NCBI GenBank assembly: GCA_964367685.1
Contig: CAYIYM010000005.1
Coordinates: 44,078-108,077, forward strand
Origin: CAUPWF01 sp964367685
GTDB lineage: Bacteria; Bacillota; Clostridia; Lachnospirales; Lachnospiraceae
Length of the DNA: 64,000 bases
Direction: 5' to 3'
Position numbers and translations under genes: made by a program. The notes beneath the pieces are model-generated. The model was not told the DNA's origin, did not search any database, and saw only the letters and a program-made list of their open reading frames with translations. Position 1 is the first letter of the stretch, and each line of letters begins with the position of its first letter. Below, in pieces: positions 41,790 through 50,479 of the stretch.

Positions 41790-42581
41790 CTAATTATTAG
41801 TCAATACGTTAGCGAATTTTGAAAGTATACTTTTCTTCTTGTTAAGATTTAAAAAAGGAACTTCTTGACCAAGCATTCGCTTACATATATTGGAATATGC
41901 TTGCCCAGCCAATGAACTACCGCCAGCAATAGGCTCGCCTTTATGCACGCCAATTAATACAGATTCATCTTCAGGAATAATTCCGATCAAAGGGCTGGTC
42001 AAAATATCAGTTACATCATCTATAGACATCGCACATCCTCTATGTATCATATCCATTCTAACCCTATTAAGAATAATTCCAATATCGGTGATACCATTTG
42101 ACTCTAATAGATTAATTACACGATCCGCATCTCGAATGGAAGAGGTGTCTACCGTTGAAACTATGATTGCTTGATCTGCTCCTGTTATTGCATTGTGGAA
42201 TCCTTGTTCAATTCCAGTAGGACAATCTAACAATACAAAATCATACTCTAGTGCCAAGTTTTCCGTTAATGCTTTCATTTGATTTAGCGAAACCGCACTT
42301 TGATTTTTTGTTTGTGCAGATGCCAACAAATAAAGTCCTGGATACCGAGGATTTTCTAATACAGCATCACTTAAACTACACTTCTCTCCAACTACATCTA
42401 CAAGGTTATATACAATTTTATTTTCTAAACCCATAGTAATATCTAAATTTCTTAACCCTAGGTCGGTATCAACAATGAGTACTTTTTTTCCATTTTGAGC
42501 TAGTGCAACACCTAAATTTGCAGTTGCAGTGGTCTTTCCAACACCGCCTTTTCCAGATGTTACAACAATAACTTTTCCCAT
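41790..42581 (-). CDS. minD: Septum site-determining ATPase MinD
   Basis: 263 residues. The deviant Walker A (SGKGGVGKTTATANLG) is at residues ~9-24, the switch motif is LLDCPTGIEQG, and the C terminus ends in an amphipathic membrane-binding helix (KKKSILSKFANVL). These are the features of a working MinD. However neither minC nor minE lies beside it: only 76 bp separate it from the PBP2 gene and 10 bp from rodA. AGGAGGAGT precedes the ATG. Confidence 0.95.
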   Translation of the reverse strand: MGKVIVVTSGKGGVGKTTATANLGVALAQNGKKVLIVDTDLGLRNLDITMGLENKIVYNLVDVVGEKCSLSDAVLENPRYPGLYLLASAQTKNQSAVSLNQMKALTENLALEYDFVLLDCPTGIEQGFHNAITGADQAIIVSTVDTSSIRDADRVINLLESNGITDIGIILNRVRMDMIHRGCAMSIDDVTDILTSPLIGIIPEDESVLIGVHKGEPIAGGSSLAGQAYSNICKRMLGQEVPFLNLNKKKSILSKFANVLTNN

Positions 42582-42626
42582 TCATACTCCTCCTGTTTCA
42601 TTCCTGTCATCTAGACAATCTATTCT

Positions 42627-42644
42627 GAATTCATAAATGAATTC
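42627..42644. repeat. 8-bp inverted repeat in the PBP2-minD spacer
   Basis: GAATTCAT and ATGAATTC are separated by two bases, in the 76-bp gap ahead of minD. A second short palindrome (TGTC-N5-GACA type) lies at 42605-42617. No promoter is evident. Confidence 0.4.
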
Positions 42645-42657
42645 TCTATTTTCAAAA

Positions 42658-45603
42658 TTAATCACCAGATGTATTTCTTCCAAGTGTGGCCGCCTCACCC
42701 TTAATTAGAGAATCAACGGTTTCCGTTTGTGAGTAATATGAAGTAATATCCCTACCTACTTCAGCTGCATATGCCGACGTATATCCATTGGCAATACGTA
42801 CGGCTAAGGCGATTTCCGGATTGTCAATTGGAGTAAATCCAACAAATAGTGCATGATCTGGATTTACTTTGCTCTGCTGTGCAGTTCCTGTTTTTCCAGC
42901 AAGTTCTATGGAATTTGATAATGAATCAAATGTACTACTATTGTTAACCATTAACTCCATCCCATAATGAACTGTGCTCCACACGGAGGATGGAATTTGT
43001 ACAATACCTGAGTTATCTACCTTCTTAGGTTCAAATTCTTCTACTATATTCCCTTCTACATCTGTAACTTTATCGATCAAAGTTAAGTCGTATAAATCCC
43101 CTTTATTTGCAACTGCACCTACATATTTAGCCAATTGGCTTGTTGTATAGTTATGTGTTCCCTGACCAATTGCACTAGGAACTGACGCTGTATCAGATAT
43201 TTCTGGCATGCTTTCCGGTATTTCGACTCCACTTTTTTCATCTAAACCAAAATATTTTGCATATTCAGCCAGCGTTTGTGTACCTAAATCACTGGAATAC
43301 ATATTTTGAGTAGTTGATCCAAGCTTATCATCAGTACCTATCAATGTACGATCTTCCAAACTCAATCGATATCCTAATTCATAAAAATAGATGTTACATG
43401 AATTCTGTAAGGCAGTACTTAATGTCATACTTCCGTGACTGTGCGGATGTATCCAGCATTTTGGATTTGGTGTTACTTTTTCAAATACACCTCCACCATG
43501 TACGATTGTATCTACTGTCATTACGCCCTCAGAAACTCCTGCAACCGAACTAACCATCTTAAATGTGGATCCAGGTGCTGTTTTCTCTAATGTTGCATGA
43601 TTATAAAATGGGCTAGCTGTGTCATTCACTAATTTGTTAAAATAATCAGAATCAATTTGATTTGCCAATCTATTATTGTCATATCCTGGATATGACACCA
43701 TTGCAAGAACATCTCCAGTGTTAGGATCTGTTACAACTGCAGAACCAGTACTTGGCTCTAGTCCCAATTGTCCTGGTGTGATTTCTAGATTTCTAATCTT
43801 CGATGTTATAAAATCGTAAGATGTAATTGCCCCACTTTTTAAGTTGTCATAAGTAGTTTGATTAAATGGCAATAAGTTCTGCTCAAATAACATTAACGAA
43901 ATTTGAGTTCCTGTAAGTTCATAATTCAATATCATATTTTTATATATCAATTTTTGGAATCCACCATCAGGATTGAGCTTTTTCTCAACAATTGACAGAA
44001 TAGATTGCAGCACTTCTGCTGAATCTACATACTTATTTGAGGTATCTAAATATTGATCTAATCGTGCTGTGTCAATCCAGTTTTGTTCAATGGCATAGGT
44101 AATATATGAATAAAAATTAATCTTCCCCTCAAACCACTGTTGGTATATCTCATCTTCTGTATTAATTAAATCCTTATCTACAATACCCAGTGTATCACGT
44201 AGCAAGGTTGCCGAAACATAGGTAATGTATTCTTGATCTTTACTAGATAACTTCTCATGTGCAACAGCATCAGGATTCATCAAATAATTCATAACAGATT
44301 CAATATCAGCTGCTTTTTTCACCTCATAACTTGCTAATACAGCTTGTTCAGTAGGTCCCGCATTTTCATCTTCAAAGTGAGATACATCTAGAATTTCATT
44401 TCCAATAAATGCATTATAAACATCCCCTATTGGAACAATAATATCCGTAGTAGACTTTACATACTCTGGATTATACTCCATGACATTTTGAATTTTTGCC
44501 AGCAAAATTCCTGCTAGTTTCTCTTCTAACAAGTCATAACATAACTTTTGTAAATTAGAGTCAATTGTTAAATATACATCATTTCCAACTTTAGCATCGA
44601 TTGTACTTACAGTATCTGTAACACGTCCTACACTATTAACGTAGATTCGCTCCTCGCCTTTTGATCCTTGTAAATAGGAATCTAATGTTTTTTCTAAACC
44701 AGACTTTCCAATTACATCTGTCTTTGTATACTCTTCTTTGCCTTCTTCTTGTAATGCTTCATATTCTTCAAGAGAAATTAAACCTGTATATCCAATAATT
44801 GGTGCAAAATATTCACTGTCTACATACTCACGTATAGATGTTTCTTCAACACTAACACCTTGTAGTGAATCGGCATTTTCCATAATAGCCGCTACAGTTT
44901 CATCACTGACATTTTCTGCGACAGAAGTAGGAATATATTTGCGGTAACTATTAAGATTCATTGCGTAGCGTATATTTACATATTTTAGTAATTCAGACTT
45001 TGTAAAATCCTCTAGCGAAAGACCATAACCATAGATATCATCTGTACATAAGTATGTAATAATATCATCCGGTGTAGCGTTTTTTTGATCATTTGATAAA
45101 TCATCAATTTGGGCTTTTCCATAGACATCTGCAATAAAACGAAGTTTCGATGTTTCACTTGTTGCTACATATTCATATTCATCTTCACTATTCACCACTA
45201 CACCAAAATTATTGATAATAGTATCACCATTATCCTCAACAATTACCATTACATCTTCAATAACATTATTTATTGCAGCATTTTTTTCGGATTTCTTCTC
45301 ATATTCGCCATTATCCTCAATTGTAATATCATAGGACAATTTATTATATGCAATAATCTCGCCATTTCGATCATATATATTACCTCTAGTACCTGTAACT
45401 TCCCGAGTTTTTTGTATCGATAACGTATAGTCGTCTAAATAACTTTGTCCATCAATGATCTGCAATTGAAAACACTCTATAATTAAGAGTAGAAATAATG
45501 CAAAAAACACTGTAATAAGTACAAATTCTCTTCGTTTTATTAATTCAAATGCTTTTGACTTTAACTTATTATACAAATTTACTTCCACTCCTCTTCTCTT
45601 CAT
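42658..45603 (-). CDS. mrdA: Penicillin-binding protein 2 with large insertion in the transpeptidase domain
   Basis: About 981 residues against ~630-700 for most PBP2 proteins. After the membrane anchor (~residues 25-45) comes the pedestal (TREVTGTRGNIYDRNGEIIAYN). The transpeptidase domain opens with LTID350 and resumes at VVTD628PNTGDVLAMVSYPGYD, so roughly 240 extra residues intervene. The catalytic motifs are S681-T-F-K, S737-C-N and K906-T-G (numbered from TTG 45609). It is the elongation transpeptidase paired with RodA. The start is uncertain: ATG 45603 has no clear ribosome binding site; TTG 45576 has GAGGAG 11 bases upstream and would overlap mreD by 8 bp. Confidence 0.93.
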   Translation of the reverse strand: MKRRGVEVNLYNKLKSKAFELIKRREFVLITVFFALFLLLIIECFQLQIIDGQSYLDDYTLSIQKTREVTGTRGNIYDRNGEIIAYNKLSYDITIEDNGEYEKKSEKNAAINNVIEDVMVIVEDNGDTIINNFGVVVNSEDEYEYVATSETSKLRFIADVYGKAQIDDLSNDQKNATPDDIITYLCTDDIYGYGLSLEDFTKSELLKYVNIRYAMNLNSYRKYIPTSVAENVSDETVAAIMENADSLQGVSVEETSIREYVDSEYFAPIIGYTGLISLEEYEALQEEGKEEYTKTDVIGKSGLEKTLDSYLQGSKGEERIYVNSVGRVTDTVSTIDAKVGNDVYLTIDSNLQKLCYDLLEEKLAGILLAKIQNVMEYNPEYVKSTTDIIVPIGDVYNAFIGNEILDVSHFEDENAGPTEQAVLASYEVKKAADIESVMNYLMNPDAVAHEKLSSKDQEYITYVSATLLRDTLGIVDKDLINTEDEIYQQWFEGKINFYSYITYAIEQNWIDTARLDQYLDTSNKYVDSAEVLQSILSIVEKKLNPDGGFQKLIYKNMILNYELTGTQISLMLFEQNLLPFNQTTYDNLKSGAITSYDFITSKIRNLEITPGQLGLEPSTGSAVVTDPNTGDVLAMVSYPGYDNNRLANQIDSDYFNKLVNDTASPFYNHATLEKTAPGSTFKMVSSVAGVSEGVMTVDTIVHGGGVFEKVTPNPKCWIHPHSHGSMTLSTALQNSCNIYFYELGYRLSLEDRTLIGTDDKLGSTTQNMYSSDLGTQTLAEYAKYFGLDEKSGVEIPESMPEISDTASVPSAIGQGTHNYTTSQLAKYVGAVANKGDLYDLTLIDKVTDVEGNIVEEFEPKKVDNSGIVQIPSSVWSTVHYGMELMVNNSSTFDSLSNSIELAGKTGTAQQSKVNPDHALFVGFTPIDNPEIALAVRIANGYTSAYAAEVGRDITSYYSQTETVDSLIKGEAATLGRNTSGD

Positions 45604-46096
45604 TTTCAATCCAATGATTTAATTTACGTATCAACTGATAAAATATAAGGGTAACCAGTATAGTATATACAAGTTCTGGCAGAATATTATGAAATAAATA
45701 GTGTGGAAATTCAAATTTTGATTTCAAAGCAAACATAAAGAAAAATATTGAAATTCCATAAATCAACTCGCTAACTCCAATTAAAAGTAAAGGAAGTTTA
45801 ATATCATCATCATAGAATAATCTTTGAAAAAATCCATTTCCATATCCAATCAACATATATATCATAGCGTAAATACCATTTACATCATTATATAGAACAT
45901 CGATTAATAAACCACAGAAAAATCCTGTAATTAAACCTTCCTTTTTCCCTCTCATAAAGCCAATGGATGCTGTTATAATAAGTAGAATATTAGGCGTCGT
46001 TGTTCCTAGTATAAAATTATAAACTACAGTTGTCTGTAGCCAAAATGATACAATAATCAATACTATATATATAAGTATACGTTTTTTGTTCTTCAT
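45569..46096 (-). CDS. mreD: Rod shape-determining protein MreD
   Basis: 175 residues, five or six hydrophobic helices, no soluble domain. The order mreC-mreD-PBP2 and the segment NILLIITASIGFMRGKKEGLITGFFCGLLIDVLY are typical of MreD. ATG 46096 follows GGAGG; a TTG at 46108 includes that site and is unlikely. It spans the membrane and links MreB/MreC to the elongation enzymes. Confidence 0.93.
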   Translation of the reverse strand: MKNKKRILIYIVLIIVSFWLQTTVVYNFILGTTTPNILLIITASIGFMRGKKEGLITGFFCGLLIDVLYNDVNGIYAMIYMLIGYGNGFFQRLFYDDDIKLPLLLIGVSELIYGISIFFFMFALKSKFEFPHYLFHNILPELVYTILVTLIFYQLIRKLNHWIENEEKRSGSKFV

Positions 46097-46115
46097 AGTT
46101 ACCTCCAAAGGAGCA

Positions 46116-47030
46116 TTAATTCTCTGCTTCCGTTTCTTCTTCAGTTTCAGTATCTATAGATTCATCATCTGACTGACTTTCCTCTCCAACTTCTTTGATT
46201 TTAGTAATAACCAATACCTCTTGTAATTGAGAAAAATCAACAACTGGAGTAATATATCCTGATCTTGTTAAATTATTAGAATCAACTTGTACACTTGTCA
46301 CCAAACCAATGGTCAGTCCTTGTACATATCGATCACTAATATAAGATGTAACAAGTTGTTCTCCTATAATAACTTCATTTTCATTATTGGCAAGCTGGCT
46401 AAACTTAACGACACCTTCATCCATTAGAGTTAAGTCGCCTTGTACAATACATCCGTCACCTGTAGACAAAACCATAGCACTTATATTACTTGCATCATCA
46501 ATGATTGAACGTACATTTGCCCAGTTAGGTCCTACTTTTGTTACAATGCCTACTAAGCCTGTGCCTGCAATAACATTCATATCAACTTCAATTCCATCTA
46601 GTGATCCCTTATCAATTGTAAAACTACTAAACCAATTCCCAGGCTCTTTTGAGATTACACGTGCACCGACTTTTTCATACTCACTTGAATTTGCATCTAA
46701 CTGATATAATTCTTGGAGACGCTCTAATTCGTATGAATTTTGTTGTAAACGTCCATTTTCTAGAGTTAACTCATCTACTTGTTGCTGTAACTCCTCATTT
46801 TTTATATGCATTTCTTCTAAAGTATCAAAATTATCTACAAAATCACGCATAAATACACCTACACTATTAATCCCTTTTTGCATAGGAACTACTGTGTAAC
46901 TTGCAACAAATTCTGCTGGTCCTGCTGTTCCATTTGTACTCCAAGAAAGTAACATTAGAACTACGCACATTATAGATAGTATTAATAACCAATATTTACT
47001 TTCTAACGTGTTTTTATTTCTTTTCTTCAT
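46116..47030 (-). CDS. mreC: Rod shape-determining protein MreC
   Basis: 304 residues. A short cytoplasmic start and one membrane helix (~residues 12-30) lead into a coiled coil (~70-110, EEMHIKNEELQQQVDELTLENGRLQQN) and the outer beta-barrel domains (VGARVISKEPGNWFSSFTIDKGSLDGIEVDM...GLVGIVTKVGPNWANVRSIID). The C terminus is a highly acidic tail. MreC activates PBP2-RodA from outside the membrane. Its ATG directly follows the mreB stop. Confidence 0.96.
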   Translation of the reverse strand: MKKRNKNTLESKYWLLILSIMCVVLMLLSWSTNGTAGPAEFVASYTVVPMQKGINSVGVFMRDFVDNFDTLEEMHIKNEELQQQVDELTLENGRLQQNSYELERLQELYQLDANSSEYEKVGARVISKEPGNWFSSFTIDKGSLDGIEVDMNVIAGTGLVGIVTKVGPNWANVRSIIDDASNISAMVLSTGDGCIVQGDLTLMDEGVVKFSQLANNENEVIIGEQLVTSYISDRYVQGLTIGLVTSVQVDSNNLTRSGYITPVVDFSQLQEVLVITKIKEVGEESQSDDESIDTETEEETEAEN

Positions 47031-48044
47031 TTATCTCATCCACCTATAATTTTTATCAAGCATTGAATAAGTTAATTCCTTCAAATCTTTTGACATTATA
47101 ATTTTTGAAATTCCTTTGATTGCATTGTATTCAGGTTTTTTTGCTTTTGTAATTTTTAGACTTAACACTTCGGCCATATAAGCTTCAAATCCTTGCATCT
47201 TTGATAGCCCCCCAGTTACATAGATACCATTTTCATCAATTGCTCGTAAAATATCTGGTGGAATACGATCCATAAGTGCACGTATCGCTTTTACATATTC
47301 TTGCAGAGGTTCCCTTAATGCAGTTCGAATAACATGTGCATCAATTTCACGCATCTCTGGAACTCCTGTAATTAAATTTCTTCCAGTAACCATTAGTTTT
47401 TCATTTTCTGTAGATGTAAATATGTTCAGTTTAATTCTTAATTGTTCAGCTGTTAATTTACCTATTAGGAAATCTTGAGTTGAACGAATATGGTTTTGAA
47501 TATAAGAATCCAGGTGCATTGCACCTCTTTTCATCAATTTATTAATCACAATTCCACCATAAGATATTACAGAAAATTCTGTAGTCTCTGCACCGAAATT
47601 AGCTACAAAAATCCCTTTTTCATTGCGTACGTCTAGACCTAAACCAACAGCATCTGCTACTCCTCGATCTACAATAGATACTCCTTTTGCACGTGCTGTA
47701 GAGTGAATAACCAAATCATAAAAAGCTTTTTTCTCAACTTCGGTAACATCAGTAGGAACTGCTATTACATATTCGGAGCCACGACGCCCCGTATTAATGA
47801 TTTCCTTTAATAAATACTGCATATCATTAAATCTTGAAATTACGCCTTCCTTCATTGGGAATACAACTTCAATATTTGCAGGTGTTTTTTCGTACATTTC
47901 ATACGCGTTATTTCCTATGGCTATGATGTTCTTGTTATCTTTGATTGCAAGTGCATCCTTCACATAAAAAATATCATTATCATTCTTATCAAAAACCTTG
48001 ATTTCATAAGTACCTAAATCAAGGCCATATATATTTCCAAACAT
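47031..48044 (-). CDS. mreB: MreB-family protein with degenerate nucleotide-binding motifs
   Basis: 337 residues in the normal mreBCD position. The actin-like fold is clear, and the phosphate-1 loop keeps D9-L-G-T12. The other active-site motifs are changed from B. subtilis MreB. The catalytic-glutamate motif EEP reads D126-R-G128, and phosphate-2 DIGGGTTE reads N149-F-G-A-E-T-T-E156. The adenosine motif TGGGA reads T277-G-G-L-S281. Polymer contacts such as GRNLITGVPEMREI remain. It probably binds or hydrolyses ATP poorly, if at all. No second mreB is in the window. AAGGGG precedes the ATG, 17 bp after radC. Confidence 0.93.
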   Translation of the reverse strand: MFGNIYGLDLGTYEIKVFDKNDNDIFYVKDALAIKDNKNIIAIGNNAYEMYEKTPANIEVVFPMKEGVISRFNDMQYLLKEIINTGRRGSEYVIAVPTDVTEVEKKAFYDLVIHSTARAKGVSIVDRGVADAVGLGLDVRNEKGIFVANFGAETTEFSVISYGGIVINKLMKRGAMHLDSYIQNHIRSTQDFLIGKLTAEQLRIKLNIFTSTENEKLMVTGRNLITGVPEMREIDAHVIRTALREPLQEYVKAIRALMDRIPPDILRAIDENGIYVTGGLSKMQGFEAYMAEVLSLKITKAKKPEYNAIKGISKIIMSKDLKELTYSMLDKNYRWMR

Positions 48045-48061
48045 TTATTACCCCTTTTCCA

Positions 48062-48757
48062 TCACATAATTCCTTTTTCACGAAAACTAGTATATATTTG
48101 ATTTCCAATAATTATGTGATCTAATAAATCTATTCCTAATAACTGGCCGGCTTCATGTATTCTCTTTGTAATAAGAATATCTTCTTTACTCGGCGTTGGA
48201 TCTCCACTTGGATGATTATGTATCAAAATGATGGCGACTGCGCCATGTGCTAGTGCTTCAATAAATAGTTCCCGTGGGGAAAGCAATGTTGCATTTACAG
48301 TGCCTTTTGATAAATTAATTTCTCCAATCAATTTAGATTTTGTGTTTAGTAGAAGAAGCTTCATGTGTTCTTGTTGTGCATGTCGCATATCTTCCATGTA
48401 GTAATTTGCAATTGATTTAGGATTTTCAAAGGATAGTGTATGAGAGGCACATGCTTTTGCCATTCGTTTTGCTAACTCGGAAATGCATAGAATTTGTACA
48501 GCTTTAACCCTTCCAACCCCATGTATTTTCAATAATTGTTGAAAGTTTAATTGATGTAAATTCAGAATTCCATTGCTACTATTATGTTTATAAAGAATAA
48601 AATTGCTCAAATCTAAAACCGAACTTCCTTTTGTTCCACTTCTTAGAAGGACGGCTAATAGTTCAGCATCAGATAAGGATTCAGCCCCATGATTTTCACA
48701 TTTTTCATAAGGTCTTTCATGTTCTGGTATTTCGCTTATAGCTATTTTATTTTTCAT
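48062..48757 (-). CDS. radC: RadC family JAB-domain protein
   Basis: 231 residues. An N-terminal helix-hairpin-helix part (LLKIHGVGRVKAVQIL) is followed by the JAMM metal motif HNHPSGDPTPSKED, all residues present. RadC is no longer thought to be a repair protein in E. coli; its activity is unknown. It is regularly found ahead of mreB in Firmicutes. The ribosome binding site is weak. It heads the mre operon with a promoter at 48803-48831. Confidence 0.95.
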   Translation of the reverse strand: MKNKIAISEIPEHERPYEKCENHGAESLSDAELLAVLLRSGTKGSSVLDLSNFILYKHNSSNGILNLHQLNFQQLLKIHGVGRVKAVQILCISELAKRMAKACASHTLSFENPKSIANYYMEDMRHAQQEHMKLLLLNTKSKLIGEINLSKGTVNATLLSPRELFIEALAHGAVAIILIHNHPSGDPTPSKEDILITKRIHEAGQLLGIDLLDHIIIGNQIYTSFREKGIM

Positions 48758-48802
48758 TTTTCTTTGTTAGACTCTAACCCACCCATTATCAAAACATTGT
48801 TT

Positions 48803-48831
48803 ATTCTAACATATTTTGATTTTGGTGTATA
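48803..48831 (-). promoter_or_regulatory. Predicted promoter of the radC-mre operon
   Basis: On the - strand: TATACA (48831-48826), 17 bp, TAGAAT (48808-48803), with an extended -10 TG one base before the -10 box. Confidence 0.5.
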
Positions 48832-48865
48832 GTATAGGCATATTAATTTTTTCTGAATGAAGTGA

Positions 48866-50464
48866 TTACTTTATCGCGCTATATTTGTCTGCTATTGCTT
48901 CAAATACTTTGATTCCATCTATGGCAGCAGAAGTAATCCCACCTGCATATCCTGCTCCCTCTCCACATGGATACAGTCCTTTTATAGTACTTTCGAACGT
49001 TTCGTTTCTCAATATCTTAACAGGTGATGAGGTTCTTGTTTCTACCCCAGATAATACACTGTCTGATTGATCAAATCCCTTGATTTTACGTCCAAATGCC
49101 TTGATTCCAAGTTCAATCGACTCTTGAATAACCTCGGGAAAAATTTCACGTAAATTTGTTAATGTATATTTACCTTTAATGGAAGGTGTTATAGTACCCA
49201 ATTGAGTGGTAGCCCTTTGATTACAGTAGTCACCAAAAAGTTGTACTGGAACATGACCTTTTCCGGCTATAAATGCTGCATGTTCTAATTTACGCTGAAA
49301 TTCCATTCCAGCTAGTACATCGTTGCTATTAAAATCATCTGGTGTAACAGTGACCACTATGGCACTGTTTGCATTTATCCCATTTCGTAAATGATAACTC
49401 ATTCCATTAATTGATAACATATTTTCTTCTGATGAAGAATCTACTACATATCCGCCTGGACACATACAAAAACTATATACTCCACGGCCATTTTCAAGTT
49501 GTGTTACCAATTTATAAGAAGATGCCGGTAAGTTTTTGGAATAATTAACTCCATATTGCGAGGTATTAATCATATCTTGTAAATGTTCAACACGAACTCC
49601 AATTGCAAAGGATTTTGCTTCCATTGGTATTTTCATTTCATTTAATCGTTGAAATGTATCCCTTGCACTATGTCCAATAGCTAACACGGCAATAGAAGTT
49701 TCAAATAATTCTTTTTCATTTACCTCAAGTCCTGTCAGTTCATTGAATTCATTGTATATAATTCCTGTGACTTTTTTATGAAACTCTACACTTCCGCCTA
49801 ATTCAATAATTCTCATACGTATAGATTTCACTACTTTCATTAAAATGTCAGTTCCAATATGAGGTTTCTGATCGTATAATATTTCATTTGGAGCACCATG
49901 CTGAACGAGAGTTTCAAGTACACGTCTGTTTCTTCCATAAGGATCTTTTACACTCGTATTTAATTTTCCATCAGAAAATGTGCCTGCACCACCTTCGCCA
50001 AATTGAACATTAGATTCTAAATTTAATAAATCTCCTCGCCAAAATGCTTCTACATCTATTATTCTCTGATCGACATCCGCACCCCGTTCGAGTAATATAG
50101 GACAATATCCAAGCTCCGCTAATTCTAATGCGCAAAAAAGACCTGCTGGTCCTGCACCGATAATTATTGGTGGATGATCCAACTTCATAGTTCCATGTGG
50201 TGTAAAATTATATTTTTTTAATACGACCTTCTGGATGTCTTTGTTTTTTGAATTTCTATTAAGCACCTGTGTTTCATTCGCAACAGTTACACAAACAGAA
50301 TATACATAAAACAAGGATGGTTTTTTCCTAGCATCTATCGATACTTTATCAATATACCATTCTTTAATGTCTTCTTCTTTTACTTTTAACAAACGAAGTA
50401 CTGATCGTAATACGTCACTCTTTTCATGATTTATGTCTAGTTTTATCTGATTGATCTTTAACAT
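48866..50464 (-). CDS. NAD(P)/FAD-dependent oxidoreductase
   Basis: 532 residues. The dinucleotide-binding motif PPIIIGAGPAGLFCALELAELGYCPILLERG starts near residue 98, after an N-terminal domain with little similarity to known flavoproteins. Later parts include GTFSDGKLNTSVKDPYGRNRRVLETLVQHGAP and CMCPGGYVVDSSSEENMLSINGM, typical of a widespread uncharacterised flavoprotein family, and the C-terminal LYPCGEGAGYAGGITSAAIDGI. Substrate unknown. AAAGGAG precedes the ATG. The next gene upstream in the operon is another flavoprotein. Confidence 0.93.
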   Translation of the reverse strand: MLKINQIKLDINHEKSDVLRSVLRLLKVKEEDIKEWYIDKVSIDARKKPSLFYVYSVCVTVANETQVLNRNSKNKDIQKVVLKKYNFTPHGTMKLDHPPIIIGAGPAGLFCALELAELGYCPILLERGADVDQRIIDVEAFWRGDLLNLESNVQFGEGGAGTFSDGKLNTSVKDPYGRNRRVLETLVQHGAPNEILYDQKPHIGTDILMKVVKSIRMRIIELGGSVEFHKKVTGIIYNEFNELTGLEVNEKELFETSIAVLAIGHSARDTFQRLNEMKIPMEAKSFAIGVRVEHLQDMINTSQYGVNYSKNLPASSYKLVTQLENGRGVYSFCMCPGGYVVDSSSEENMLSINGMSYHLRNGINANSAIVVTVTPDDFNSNDVLAGMEFQRKLEHAAFIAGKGHVPVQLFGDYCNQRATTQLGTITPSIKGKYTLTNLREIFPEVIQESIELGIKAFGRKIKGFDQSDSVLSGVETRTSSPVKILRNETFESTIKGLYPCGEGAGYAGGITSAAIDGIKVFEAIADKYSAIK

Positions 50465-50479
50465 AAAACTCCTTTTTCT

